NCBI GenBank assembly: GCA_028285315.1
Contig: JANQPU010000164.1
Location: 1 to 39,862 of the forward strand
DNA: 39,862 bases
Source: Acaryochloris sp. IP29b_bin.176
GTDB lineage: Bacteria > Cyanobacteriota > Cyanobacteriia > Thermosynechococcales > Thermosynechococcaceae
Direction: 5' to 3'
This document shows, piece after piece, positions 10,401-18,156 of this stretch. Numbering within the stretch: position 1 is the stretch's first letter; every line of letters begins with the position of its first letter. Below the pieces are notes generated by a model, which saw only the letters and a program-made list of their open reading frames with translations, searched no databases and was not told the DNA's origin. Position numbers and translations under genes: made by a program.

Positions 10401-11531
10401 GTTGCCCCCACTGAAGACACTGTTAAAGCTGGCATTGGTATTCCGATGATCACTAGCGATTTGATCAGCAATATAAGGGATGGTACCAAAGGTGCCGCTA
10501 CTGGGTGCGATCGCAATCCAGTCTATGTCTTCAACCGCATGGGTTTGGTCAGTCAATTCTTCCTCTTGCAGTCGCAAATCAAATCCCGTCGGTGTAACAT
10601 TCCTGATACGCTCTGCAACGGCAAAGCGTTCATTCTCGCTCGTGGTTTGGGCAAATAATAATGGAGTGTTGGTAAAGGGGGTAGAAAAATCAATCGCTCC
10701 CCAATTGCTATTACTCTGGTTAGTTCCAGCTTGGAGGACGGTACCATCCGCTAAGGTATGAGTGCCTTCCTCAACGACTAAATAGCCAAGAGATTCCGTG
10801 GTGTGCCATTCGTCGAGGTACTCCCACTCATCAATGCGGACCTCGAAACTATTATTGGTTACATTCCGGATCCTGACCGTGGTGGGATGAGGTCCATTAA
10901 AGGAGGGAGGACCAGCGACTACAACGGGATTGGTATAGATTTCTTGAAGGGTAATGCGGGTCCATTGGTGATTGAGATTGTCGATTCTGCCACTTTCGCC
11001 AATGGTGGCTAAGGTACCTTGATAGGTCGATTGCCCTGTTTGACTCAATGCAACAGTGGCTTCTAAAGGCCCCACGCTTGTTTCTAGAGACCAGTTGCCA
11101 CCTTGCCCCGTTAAATCATCAGAGGCAGCCACATCGGCATTCGTTAGAGCACTGATATCTTGCAGAAGGGTTAATCCGTCATTCCCAGCACCGATATTGC
11201 AGCCGTAGAACAACAGATCGCCCTGTTCTGTCAGGGCCTCTCCCCAGCTTTCAAGGTCAGTTGCGTAAGTGTTGACGGTGCTTTGATTTAAGGCTGTATT
11301 GCCAAGTTGGATCGATCCTTGACTGCCGTGAGAAATGATGTGAATACTATCTAGATCCTGGAATTGAGACAGAGTGTGGGAAATTTGCTCAATAGTATCT
11401 GTTTGATTATTGAGTACAAAAACCTGATCCACGTTTAACTCTTGGATGAGGACATCCGTTTGTGCCAGTCCAGGAGCAATAAAAGCTACAGACAGGGGGG
11501 GATGCCCCTGGTTAAAAGAATTATGATTCAT
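7482..11531 (-). CDS. Giant surface protein: DUF4347, H-type lectin repeats, Calx-beta, sorbosone-dehydrogenase propeller, L-type lectin
   Basis: The 1349-residue protein has at least five domain types. Residues about 13-172 are a DUF4347 domain (IHIISHGS, LLFYGCNIGAG), common at the N-terminus of large cyanobacterial secreted proteins. Residues about 186-435 hold three repeats of an H-type-lectin-like fold, with recurring RIRNVT...F..R and a following acidic cluster. Two Calx-beta calcium-binding domains follow (about 445-567 and 570-678, each ending in DDD or DND). A PQQ-glucose/sorbosone-dehydrogenase-like beta-propeller runs from about 690 to 1130 (RGLLGLAIHPDF, GLRNPYRFTFDP, SNFGWPYLEGP). 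The last 200 residues are a legume-lectin-like fold (DGFTLVLQN, IAIEFDTYDN). There is no Sec signal peptide, so type I-like export is likely but no exporter lies nearby. Substrate and attachment are unknown. Confidence 0.85.
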   Translation of the reverse strand: MNHNSFNQGHPPLSVAFIAPGLAQTDVLIQELNVDQVFVLNNQTDTIEQISHTLSQFQDLDSIHIISHGSQGSIQLGNTALNQSTVNTYATDLESWGEALTEQGDLLFYGCNIGAGNDGLTLLQDISALTNADVAASDDLTGQGGNWSLETSVGPLEATVALSQTGQSTYQGTLATIGESGRIDNLNHQWTRITLQEIYTNPVVVAGPPSFNGPHPTTVRIRNVTNNSFEVRIDEWEYLDEWHTTESLGYLVVEEGTHTLADGTVLQAGTNQSNSNWGAIDFSTPFTNTPLLFAQTTSENERFAVAERIRNVTPTGFDLRLQEEELTDQTHAVEDIDWIAIAPSSGTFGTIPYIADQIASDHRNTNASFNSVFSGGNTPIVLAQANTSNGGDPFAIRYRSLGTTGATLFLEEEQSRDSETRHVFEDVAYLALDTGLLETPDPVTDTFSLADTDPILVDESAGVVTVTAVRTGEALVRATLEYTTNEVGGADAASADVDFTPPTLNGRDNTGEIVFEIGETEKTFTIPIIDDTLFEGNETFAVGIQNASNGSLGAPRTALITIVDDDAASTLSVTDTAISVEEGTATASITVQRSGDSSGAASVDFSTSNGTAVAGEDYTATSGTLNFAAGQITQTLTIPILNDAFVEGDETFAVTLSNPTGGILGNTITTNITILDNDLALGDLNRTTAVSGLIQPTTLDWTPDGRYMLVAQKNGVVRVIDNGVLQSTPLVNLSSQVNDTRDRGLLGLAIHPDFPNTPYVYLLYTYDPPETIGNSGLAAPDANGNRPSRMVRLTIDPTTMVADPNSLVVLAGTNSTWAYTSQPDSNSTGNISILPSGIVNGTTITAPADQIDTGTQDNDPDRPGTQNQNIRDYLATDSTSHSIGDLEFGPDGYLYLSNGDGTSFNFTDPRGVRVQDVNNLSGKVLRIDPITGEGITTNPFFNGDANSNSSKVFYSGLRNPYRFTFDPVTQLPVIGDVGWTRWEEINTGVAGSNFGWPYLEGPNRTGGYQDLSQAASFYSNGNRNNPGDAAAVFPLLSRSHGAPDNANAITVGDFYNSNTLMFGDVNNGTLYAATFDSNRQISNVQVFDSNIPFVVDMKMGPDGRLYGVDLASGEILRWDPVSSGQSPQPNLSTSFDNFADLSSLNLNGSATGNNDRLRLTPDSGRRTGSAFINQAFQVDSDTSFSTQFQFQITGGQGTDGADGFTLVLQNSTSGANALGGLGGSLGYAGIANSIAIEFDTYDNGAIDINNNHLSILRNGSVDTALASVNAPFDLNNGNPLTAWVDYDGDTDLLRVYLSDTDVQPVDAVLSTNIDLAGTLGNQAFVGFTAGTGGRTNDQDILNWSFNSTV

Positions 11532-12154
11532 TGTTATAAATAGAGTGAGGTAAGCAGATTACGATAGAACCCCTTAGCTTTGTATTTTTTACCTAGGAAC
11601 AGGTCTGCATCATTCAAAACCATGATGGTAGGAAAGCCCACGGAAACCCTTGGAACCTCTAAAGCTCAATAAAGTCCCAAAACAAACCTCTTGCGGGGAT
11701 TGTGCCTCGCAATCATGTTGATAGTTCTAAATTCAGAAAAGAATCTTCTGAAGCAGCGAAAATGATGCCAGTTACGTCATCTCAGCGGATGGATGTTAAG
11801 TCATCATCATATGAGATTATTCTCTAATGCAGATATTATAGTCTCTCTACTGAGAGCCTAATTTAGGCTGAGTTTATATTAGCAATTAATAGATTTTTTT
11901 GAACGTTTAATAGTTGTACATTAATTAATTTTCTGCGTAATTAAATCCACTTGATGGCAATAGTTAAGCAGGGCATCACCAATGGTGCATTCTTCCAATA
12001 AACCTCGTTAAAAATAGGCCCATGCTTGAAAAGTAAACCTAGGCTTGATTATACAAATCCAAGAATTAGGCCAACCGATTATGGATACTGCCTTTTGTAA
12101 TCGCCTTATTCGCCTCATTGACCCTCAACACAGCAAACGGATGTTTGACCCATG
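11532..12154. other. Intergenic region, AT-rich
   Basis: These 623 bases separate the start of the giant surface gene from the end of the small outer-membrane protein gene. The stretch from about 11815 to 11945 is very AT-rich and is the likely place for the promoter of the minus-strand giant gene. A plus-strand ORF of 33 codons (12081-12182) overlaps the end of the next gene. It has no ribosome-binding site and no known relatives that I recognise. I see no RNA gene or mobile element here. Confidence 0.5.
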
Positions 12155-12937
12155 TTATGGATTAAATGAGTGCCAAACCTGAACTTCAATTCCACTGGCA
12201 TCAGGACCCGTGACGTTCTTGAACCCCCCTAAGACTAAAGTTGTCTTATCAAGGACTTTCCAACGGACTTGACCAATCAATTTGGTAATATTCGTCTCTT
12301 CCGGCCTAAAAACGAGATCGTCCTGAAGGGTACGAACATAATCGACCTGAGCGGCAAGAGAGACGGGTTGAGCGATCGCTTGATTGACTTCAGCAAAGAC
12401 TCGCAGCTCATCGCTTTGAGACCCAAAGTAATCTCGATAGGCAATCTCCACCGTCCAATAACCCTCTCGGTTGCCCAATTGGTAGCTTTGGCTCAGGGGC
12501 AAGCGGAGTTCTGCTCCAAAGACATCTCTGCCGAGGGCTGGACTGGCATTCGCATCATAACCAGGCGGTAAGATCAAAATCCCTTGGATAGAGGCGGCTA
12601 GGGAATCATTTTTGAAATACCTCCAACGAGCGCCCAGTTCTAGATCGGCTATCCCTTGGTTGGTGAGTCCTGCTTGCTCAAGCCATTGGTAAGGAACTTT
12701 GAGAATCAGCGTTATATCCTCTCTTAACCCATACTCAACGTAGCCTTGCAATTCTAGCTTCTCAAAATCACCCGATTCAAAGGTGCGAAACGTAACACTG
12801 GTAAACACCTCCCCTTGGGGTTGAGTGAAGCCGCCAGCGATCGCACGAACAGCTCCACCGCACACTAGCAAGCCTCCCAGACTTAGGCTGGCGATGGCTC
12901 GGAAAATGTGGGAGAGGGGGGAGAAATGTTTCATCAT
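12155..12937 (-). CDS. Small outer-membrane beta-barrel protein, last gene of the polysaccharide cluster
   Basis: From the ATG at 12937 the protein has 260 residues: a signal peptide (about 30 residues, hydrophobic core near IASLSLGGLLVCGG) and then alternating amphipathic strands (GYVEYGLREDITLILKVPY, LELGARWRYF) typical of a 10-12-strand barrel. The reading frame can be extended upstream to a TTG at 12976, but that would put 13 residues in front of the signal peptide, so I chose the ATG pair at 12934-12937. It follows the Tat-exported protein gene by about 50 bases on the same strand and is probably the last gene of the operon. By position it could serve as an outer-membrane exit for the glycan, but a barrel this small could also be a lipid-modifying or structural protein. 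Confidence 0.65.
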   Translation of the reverse strand: MMKHFSPLSHIFRAIASLSLGGLLVCGGAVRAIAGGFTQPQGEVFTSVTFRTFESGDFEKLELQGYVEYGLREDITLILKVPYQWLEQAGLTNQGIADLELGARWRYFKNDSLAASIQGILILPPGYDANASPALGRDVFGAELRLPLSQSYQLGNREGYWTVEIAYRDYFGSQSDELRVFAEVNQAIAQPVSLAAQVDYVRTLQDDLVFRPEETNITKLIGQVRWKVLDKTTLVLGGFKNVTGPDASGIEVQVWHSFNP

Positions 12938-12988
12938 AATCAACCAAAGGAAATGGGGGACAGGAATGCCACGCAACTGAAGTGGGGG

Positions 12989-14056
12989 CTAGCGGGTTAA
13001 GAGTTGCAAGGTCTGGGCCGCCGTTTGGGAAAAGTGGACATCTCCCTTCAGAAGGCCATAGTGCATGATCGAAAACTTATCTAAGCCCAGACTTTGCACG
13101 GATTGCAGCCAATCAGGCTGCATCATCAGTAAAAAATCATGGGTGACAATGTCGGCACGTCCTCCGTGGGGATGGTTTTCCTTAATGGAAGGTTCATAGT
13201 GAGACACCATCAAAGAGGAGTGATACTGGGAAAAGACTTGGCAGCACTTGAGGATTTGAGCCGGATTCCCCCAGTCGGGTCGATTGAGTTGCGGGTTGTG
13301 TTCGCCCGTCAGAAACGGTCGCATCGATTGAAAGGCAATGCCATCCATCTGGGCCATGGTGTCAGCGAAAGGGGGAATCATGCTTTGCCCTCGGCGCTGC
13401 TGCGGATCGTCAAAGGTGGTAATCCAACCGCCCCAACTGAGGGCCACCCATGCCTGGGGTAGTTGGCGGCGAATGATCTGTCGTGCCCGCAGGAGATTGG
13501 CCATCAATGCCTGGTAGTATGACTCCGTGTCCGCATTGTAGGTATCTGCCGGTAAGCGCCAATAGGAAAACTCCGTCGCCAACGTCCAGTAGGTGGGTCG
13601 CTGCTGGGGGTTAGCCTGGCGAATATAGGTGGCAATTTCTTCCAAGTCTGCTAGATATTGACGGGAAAGATGATACTCGCCCGTGGGTAATTGGCGATCG
13701 TCTTCCCAGGTAATTACTTGTAAGCCATAGCCTTGCTCAAACCATTGGCTGAGGCGGTCTTCCTGATGCCAAGTGCGCCAAAAACTTAAGTCGCCCGTTT
13801 GGTGATCAAAACTGTTGAGCCAAGCCGCCAGAAATTGAGGAGACCAGGCTTGCAGGAGGGCTTTGACGGCTGGATCTGTGTGAATTTCCTGGAGGAGTCG
13901 AGCCGGATCTTCACCCAGGCCCAGTTGCCACGGTGATCCTGGGGTAGGGGGCAATGACTGAGATTGGGCTGAGGTGGATCGACCCTGAGCTAGACTGGCT
14001 AGCACGGCAGTGGCAAAGGCCCCCTGTAAGTAGCGACGGCGAGAAAAGACGGTCAT
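12989..14056 (-). CDS. Tat-exported hydrolase-like protein of the polysaccharide cluster
   Basis: The 355-residue protein starts with a twin-arginine signal (SRRRYLQGAFATAVLASLA), which predicts export of a folded protein to the periplasm. The mature part alternates helices and strands as in a TIM barrel, with TYWTLATEFSYWR (a candidate acidic catalytic residue) and WVALSWGGW as possible strand ends. I do not recognise a named family. A glycoside hydrolase is the best guess because cellulose-type operons carry a periplasmic glucanase (BcsZ). Its ATG overlaps the stop codon of the upstream membrane protein gene by four bases (ATGA), so the two are almost certainly translated in a coupled way. 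Confidence 0.6.
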   Translation of the reverse strand: MTVFSRRRYLQGAFATAVLASLAQGRSTSAQSQSLPPTPGSPWQLGLGEDPARLLQEIHTDPAVKALLQAWSPQFLAAWLNSFDHQTGDLSFWRTWHQEDRLSQWFEQGYGLQVITWEDDRQLPTGEYHLSRQYLADLEEIATYIRQANPQQRPTYWTLATEFSYWRLPADTYNADTESYYQALMANLLRARQIIRRQLPQAWVALSWGGWITTFDDPQQRRGQSMIPPFADTMAQMDGIAFQSMRPFLTGEHNPQLNRPDWGNPAQILKCCQVFSQYHSSLMVSHYEPSIKENHPHGGRADIVTHDFLLMMQPDWLQSVQSLGLDKFSIMHYGLLKGDVHFSQTAAQTLQLLTR

Positions 14057-15615
14057 GAGCGCTGCAACACTTGATAATAGGGAGAGTCAAAAATGGTGTG
14101 AAATCCTGGTACCGTCAAAGCTTCTTCAGAGTCAGGTTCGGCACCCATCTGTTGTGCCAATGGACGACGCACTGCGTCTTGCGATCGCAGAGGCGATCGC
14201 GCCCCTGCGACCACAATCCAACCAACCCATTGGTTTGGATAGTCCAGGGCCACATCAAACTCATATTGGTGGGGGAGAATCAGCCCCTCCGTATTGTGGA
14301 GGAGATACAGGATGGGGAAGTGGAGGCGATCATCCATCAAAATATGCTGCTGGGGTTGCCGAGTCTGAAACAAATATGCGGTGATTTTTCGCTGTTCTAT
14401 CGTTTTTTGGTGGAGCTGTTGGGCGGGTTGAAGTTCAGGTAAGTGCTGATGCGTGAGGTGTCGCCACAGCAGAATTTCATCTGGAATGACTTGATTTTGT
14501 TGCAACACCCAGCCACTGGACACCAAACTGACGGCTAACCCCAGCGTGATCAACAGTTTCCGCCAGGACTGCCTTGAGGGAAGCTGCCCTAGCAAAAGCG
14601 GCAGGAGCGCCAGATAAACCCCAAATTGACTGAGATTAGGAGTATAGAGCCCTTCCCATAGGTTGATCAGCAGCAGGACGATGGGCAAAGCTAGGATCAA
14701 TCCTACTTGCAGATGAAATTTCGTCCGCCAGATTAACCACACCATCAATAGGACATAAATAGGAGCAATTTGGATCATCCAACTGATGATCTTTAGGATG
14801 CCCTCCCCTACCCCGGCTTGCACAAAAAAGGAGTCCAAACCGGGTAATCGAACCCCACTACCGGGCTGACTCAAGAAGGCGAGGGGATTGTCCGTTGCCA
14901 GCCAGTTGAGATAGACACAAGTTCCAATGGCAAAAAGACTCATGGTCAGGACAATGAACAGAGCTGCTGCTCGATATTGCCAGGTTTCTGCCAGCAGCAG
15001 ACACCAAAGAGCAATGAGGATAAATACCAGTCCCCACCAAGCTTCAAATCGCAGCAGCATCAGTCCAGCAACCGTGAGCCCCACCAAAACGACTAGAAAG
15101 CTCAGCGGCAAGTCTTGGGGCTGGAGGATCTGCCACAGAAGACGCAGGGTAATCAAGAGTAGTAGCGTTGTAGCCACCCAGGTCGGGTCTCGTAACAGCA
15201 TCAGACCAAAGGCGGGGTGGAGCAGGATCAGCATCGTCCACAGGATTTGCCACAATCGAGACACCCCAAGCTTGCCCATGGTGCGGATGACTGACCCCAC
15301 GAGCAAGGTACCGCTGATCACCTGTAGGATCACAGGCGATCGCACCAAGGCACTGCCATACACCAGTAAGGGCGGAAAGGCATAGCCTGTAGCTACAAAA
15401 CTGGGCTCTGGCCCTTGCACTGCCAGGATCGCCTTGCTCCCTAAAAACGCAATGGGCTGAGGAATGTAGCCTTGCCAATCCAGCCCGATCACCAGGCCAG
15501 AAAGTCCAAGAATTGTCAGCACGCGCACGGCCCAGATCGCAGGCCCCTGTTGGCTGTCGAGGTTGGTGGGTAAAGACCGATCACCCTGTGTGCTTTTTGA
15601 CCTTACTGAGACCAT
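14053..15615 (-). CDS. Multi-spanning membrane protein, GT-C glycosyltransferase-like
   Basis: From ATG 15615 the protein has 520 residues with about ten to eleven transmembrane helices up to roughly residue 365 and then a soluble C-terminal part of about 150 residues. This layout (membrane body with a conserved short loop region plus a periplasmic tail) resembles GT-C glycosyltransferases that use lipid-linked sugars, but no diagnostic motif is visible, so the assignment is weak. The open frame reaches back to 15678 inside the synthase gene; ATG 15615 is preferred because a GGGAG lies about 10 bases upstream. Even so the gene overlaps the end of the synthase gene by 35 bases. It overlaps the next gene by four bases, so it belongs to the same operon. 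Confidence 0.6.
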   Translation of the reverse strand: MVSVRSKSTQGDRSLPTNLDSQQGPAIWAVRVLTILGLSGLVIGLDWQGYIPQPIAFLGSKAILAVQGPEPSFVATGYAFPPLLVYGSALVRSPVILQVISGTLLVGSVIRTMGKLGVSRLWQILWTMLILLHPAFGLMLLRDPTWVATTLLLLITLRLLWQILQPQDLPLSFLVVLVGLTVAGLMLLRFEAWWGLVFILIALWCLLLAETWQYRAAALFIVLTMSLFAIGTCVYLNWLATDNPLAFLSQPGSGVRLPGLDSFFVQAGVGEGILKIISWMIQIAPIYVLLMVWLIWRTKFHLQVGLILALPIVLLLINLWEGLYTPNLSQFGVYLALLPLLLGQLPSRQSWRKLLITLGLAVSLVSSGWVLQQNQVIPDEILLWRHLTHQHLPELQPAQQLHQKTIEQRKITAYLFQTRQPQQHILMDDRLHFPILYLLHNTEGLILPHQYEFDVALDYPNQWVGWIVVAGARSPLRSQDAVRRPLAQQMGAEPDSEEALTVPGFHTIFDSPYYQVLQRS

Positions 15616-17998
15616 GCTGAGTCTTCTCCCAATAAAAGGGCTTAGTAAACAGTTGCCAGAGGGCCATATAGGAGGCAATGGAATGGAGCTGCCAGTAGAT
15701 GGGATTGAGGAGGGCGTAGGGCAACAGCTGAAAATAGCGACGCCGAAACACCGCTGTCATGTTGAGGTAAATTCCCAAGGCATTCCCTAACAAGAGACAG
15801 ACTAGGGACAAGTACAGGGTCCAACTAGGGAACAAGTAGACCAGCCAAGTTTCGCGGGTGAGTAGCCAATAAAAATAGATCAGCCACAAAAAGGGGCTGC
15901 TGAGAAAGGCGACAATGGTGCCGCCAATAAAAAACTGATAGGCGAGCCAGTTTTTGAGACCAAGTTTACGAATCGATTTCCAGGGGTTACGATTATGCAC
16001 CAGCCACGTTTGCATATAGCCCTTAATCCAGCGCGATCGCTGGCGAATCCAATTTTTGGTTTGGCAATTCGCTTCTTCGTAGGTCGTGGAATTGATCACT
16101 CCCACGACATATCCTCGCTGGCTGGCTCGAATGCCTAAATCGGCATCTTCTGTTACATTAAATGGATCCCAGCCTCCTAATTGGCGCAAGAGATCGGTGC
16201 GAAAATGGTTACTGGTGCCGCCTAAAGGAATGGGAAATTGAAAGGATTCTAGTCCCGGCAGCAAACAATCAAACCAATAGGAATATTCCAACGTGAACAT
16301 CCGCGTTAGAAAATTCTCATCTCGGTTGAAATAGTTCAGTGCCGCTTGCACACAGGCGAGATTAGACGGCCCATTTTTAAAGGCCCACACGGCCTTAAGC
16401 AACTGATCAGGATCAGGGATATCTTCCGCATCATAGATGGTGAGATACTCGCCTCGGGCAAAGGCCAATCCGTAGTTACAAGCTTTGGGCTTGGTTTTAG
16501 GTTGACTATCGGGGATTAAAATAAACCGCACAAATCCCGGTGGATTGGCAGCTCGACTGGCTTCCAGAGTTACTTTATCTTTTTCTTCAAGGAGTAACAA
16601 TACATCCAGCTTTTCTTGGGGATAGTCTAGTTGCCGTAGCGCCTCAATCAAAATCGGTATCACTTCCGGTTCGTTGTAGACCGGGACCAGAACGGTATAG
16701 ACCGGTAACGATTGGGGTTGGAAATTTAAGGTCTCCCATCGGCCATGCTGTTGTTGGCGAACTTTGAGCCCTTGGACGCTCAGAATCAGCTTAAAGCCAA
16801 TGGCAATCACAAAGAACAAGTTGAGCACTAACATCACACCAGCTAGGGCTCCCCAAAAATGATGAGAGAGCAACCATAGCCCCATGACCGATAAACCATA
16901 CAACGTCAACAGTTGCGGAACTGTAAACACCCGTGCCGCCGACTCGTGGGGTGCCCGTTTGAGCAGTTGATAGATGGCGCGATCAGAAAAATCCTTGCGA
17001 AAATACTGGGCTAATAAGGTTGTAATATCTCTTTCTGTCCCCAAAACTTTGATAATCTCGATACCCGGAAATTTTTGATGAAGGATAGATTCGACCTCCG
17101 AGTTATAGGGATTTCGGATCACCACCTGAAGGGAACGCTCTCCTACCCAGGCTAGCGGGAAAAAATGGTGATCCATCATTGCTCTGGGTTGGAAGTTCTG
17201 AGCGAGTTGCACATCCACTTCTAAAAAATCTGTGCCCACCAACATGGAAATAATGGGAAGTTTGGCAAACTGGTTGAGGCGATCTTGATAACTCAGCTCC
17301 GAGAGATAGCCGAGTCGCGTCATAATGTCTCCCAGGGGCGATCCAGTCCGAGCCTGCACGAGCTGAATTTCGCGCTGTTGAGCCGGGGTCAGTTGTTGTT
17401 CCATCTGCTGCCAAATTTGCCGATCCACTTGATCCTGATAGATTTGATTGGCAATAAAACCAGAGCGAGCTAGCGCCTTAACAAAGGGAGAGTCGATGCT
17501 CTGAAAGGTTTTGGTTGGCAGCGCTTGGCGCAGCTGATCACAAGCCTGGGGCAATCGTCCCAGGCGTTGACCCATTAACAGGGCCAGCAATTGATTTTTG
17601 GTGATGGAAAGTTGCTCGAGGGTAACTTGGGGCCACACTCGATGCACCAGTTGCTTAATCTCAGGTTGATCAAACTGAACCACTGCAATCACCAATGTGT
17701 TCTCTGCCGTTAGGGCGCAGGGGAGAAACTCCAGTTTAATCAGTTGCTGAATCGGAAAATGATGGGCCAAGCGCTCGTCAATGTCATGTCCTGGGATTTG
17801 CAGCCACCCAGAAATAAAGGTTTGGTGTAATCGGCGAGAAATTTCTTGAGATAACTGGCTTTGAGAGGTGAAATCAAGCTGATCCAGGTTCTGCTGTAGG
17901 GTCTGAATCATGACATGTTGCACCAACTGCCAATGTTCGGGAGAAATATAGCCTCGGGAAATGAGATAAAAGCCCAGTTGTGTCAGTCTGTCACTCAT
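15581..17998 (-). CDS. Processive family 2 glycosyltransferase with tandem GspE-N/MshEN-like domains
   Basis: The 805-residue protein joins two modules. Residues 1-345 carry two GspE-N-like repeats: the first opens QLGFYLISRGYISP (7-20), the second PLGDIMTRLGYLS (221-233), each followed by the alpha/beta portion seen in type II secretion ATPases. After a membrane segment at about 362-408 comes a GT2 synthase domain with DAED (523-526), TEDAD (616-620) and QRSRW (653-657), the acidic pairs and QxxRW that mark processive bacterial glycan synthases. Further helices at about 680-780 complete the pore region. There is no C-terminal PilZ domain as in BcsA. NfrB-type synthases also combine GT2 with a GspE-N domain. 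The sugar used is unknown. It is encoded between a BcsB-like protein and a GT-C-like protein. Confidence 0.88.
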   Translation of the reverse strand: MSDRLTQLGFYLISRGYISPEHWQLVQHVMIQTLQQNLDQLDFTSQSQLSQEISRRLHQTFISGWLQIPGHDIDERLAHHFPIQQLIKLEFLPCALTAENTLVIAVVQFDQPEIKQLVHRVWPQVTLEQLSITKNQLLALLMGQRLGRLPQACDQLRQALPTKTFQSIDSPFVKALARSGFIANQIYQDQVDRQIWQQMEQQLTPAQQREIQLVQARTGSPLGDIMTRLGYLSELSYQDRLNQFAKLPIISMLVGTDFLEVDVQLAQNFQPRAMMDHHFFPLAWVGERSLQVVIRNPYNSEVESILHQKFPGIEIIKVLGTERDITTLLAQYFRKDFSDRAIYQLLKRAPHESAARVFTVPQLLTLYGLSVMGLWLLSHHFWGALAGVMLVLNLFFVIAIGFKLILSVQGLKVRQQQHGRWETLNFQPQSLPVYTVLVPVYNEPEVIPILIEALRQLDYPQEKLDVLLLLEEKDKVTLEASRAANPPGFVRFILIPDSQPKTKPKACNYGLAFARGEYLTIYDAEDIPDPDQLLKAVWAFKNGPSNLACVQAALNYFNRDENFLTRMFTLEYSYWFDCLLPGLESFQFPIPLGGTSNHFRTDLLRQLGGWDPFNVTEDADLGIRASQRGYVVGVINSTTYEEANCQTKNWIRQRSRWIKGYMQTWLVHNRNPWKSIRKLGLKNWLAYQFFIGGTIVAFLSSPFLWLIYFYWLLTRETWLVYLFPSWTLYLSLVCLLLGNALGIYLNMTAVFRRRYFQLLPYALLNPIYWQLHSIASYMALWQLFTKPFYWEKTQHGLSKVKKHTG

Positions 17999-18156
17999 GA
18001 TCTAATACCCTTTAGGGATGGCTATCGTGCGATGGTCTCCGACCGACCTACGTCCAAGGGACCGGCTATGCTTTTCATGTTGCTCCGCGAAACAGCCATC
18101 GCAACACCGCTTTGCAATCTTGCTAAGCCCTGGCAATAGCTGTTTTTGGCGTCGAA

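Noticed and set aside
12081-12182. 33-codon plus-strand ORF
   Set aside because: It is very short, has no ribosome-binding site and overlaps the end of the outer-membrane gene.
14175-14205. Closely spaced HIP1-like GCGATCGC sequences
   Set aside because: They are ordinary for cyanobacterial genomes and lie inside a coding region; not a CRISPR or repeat array.
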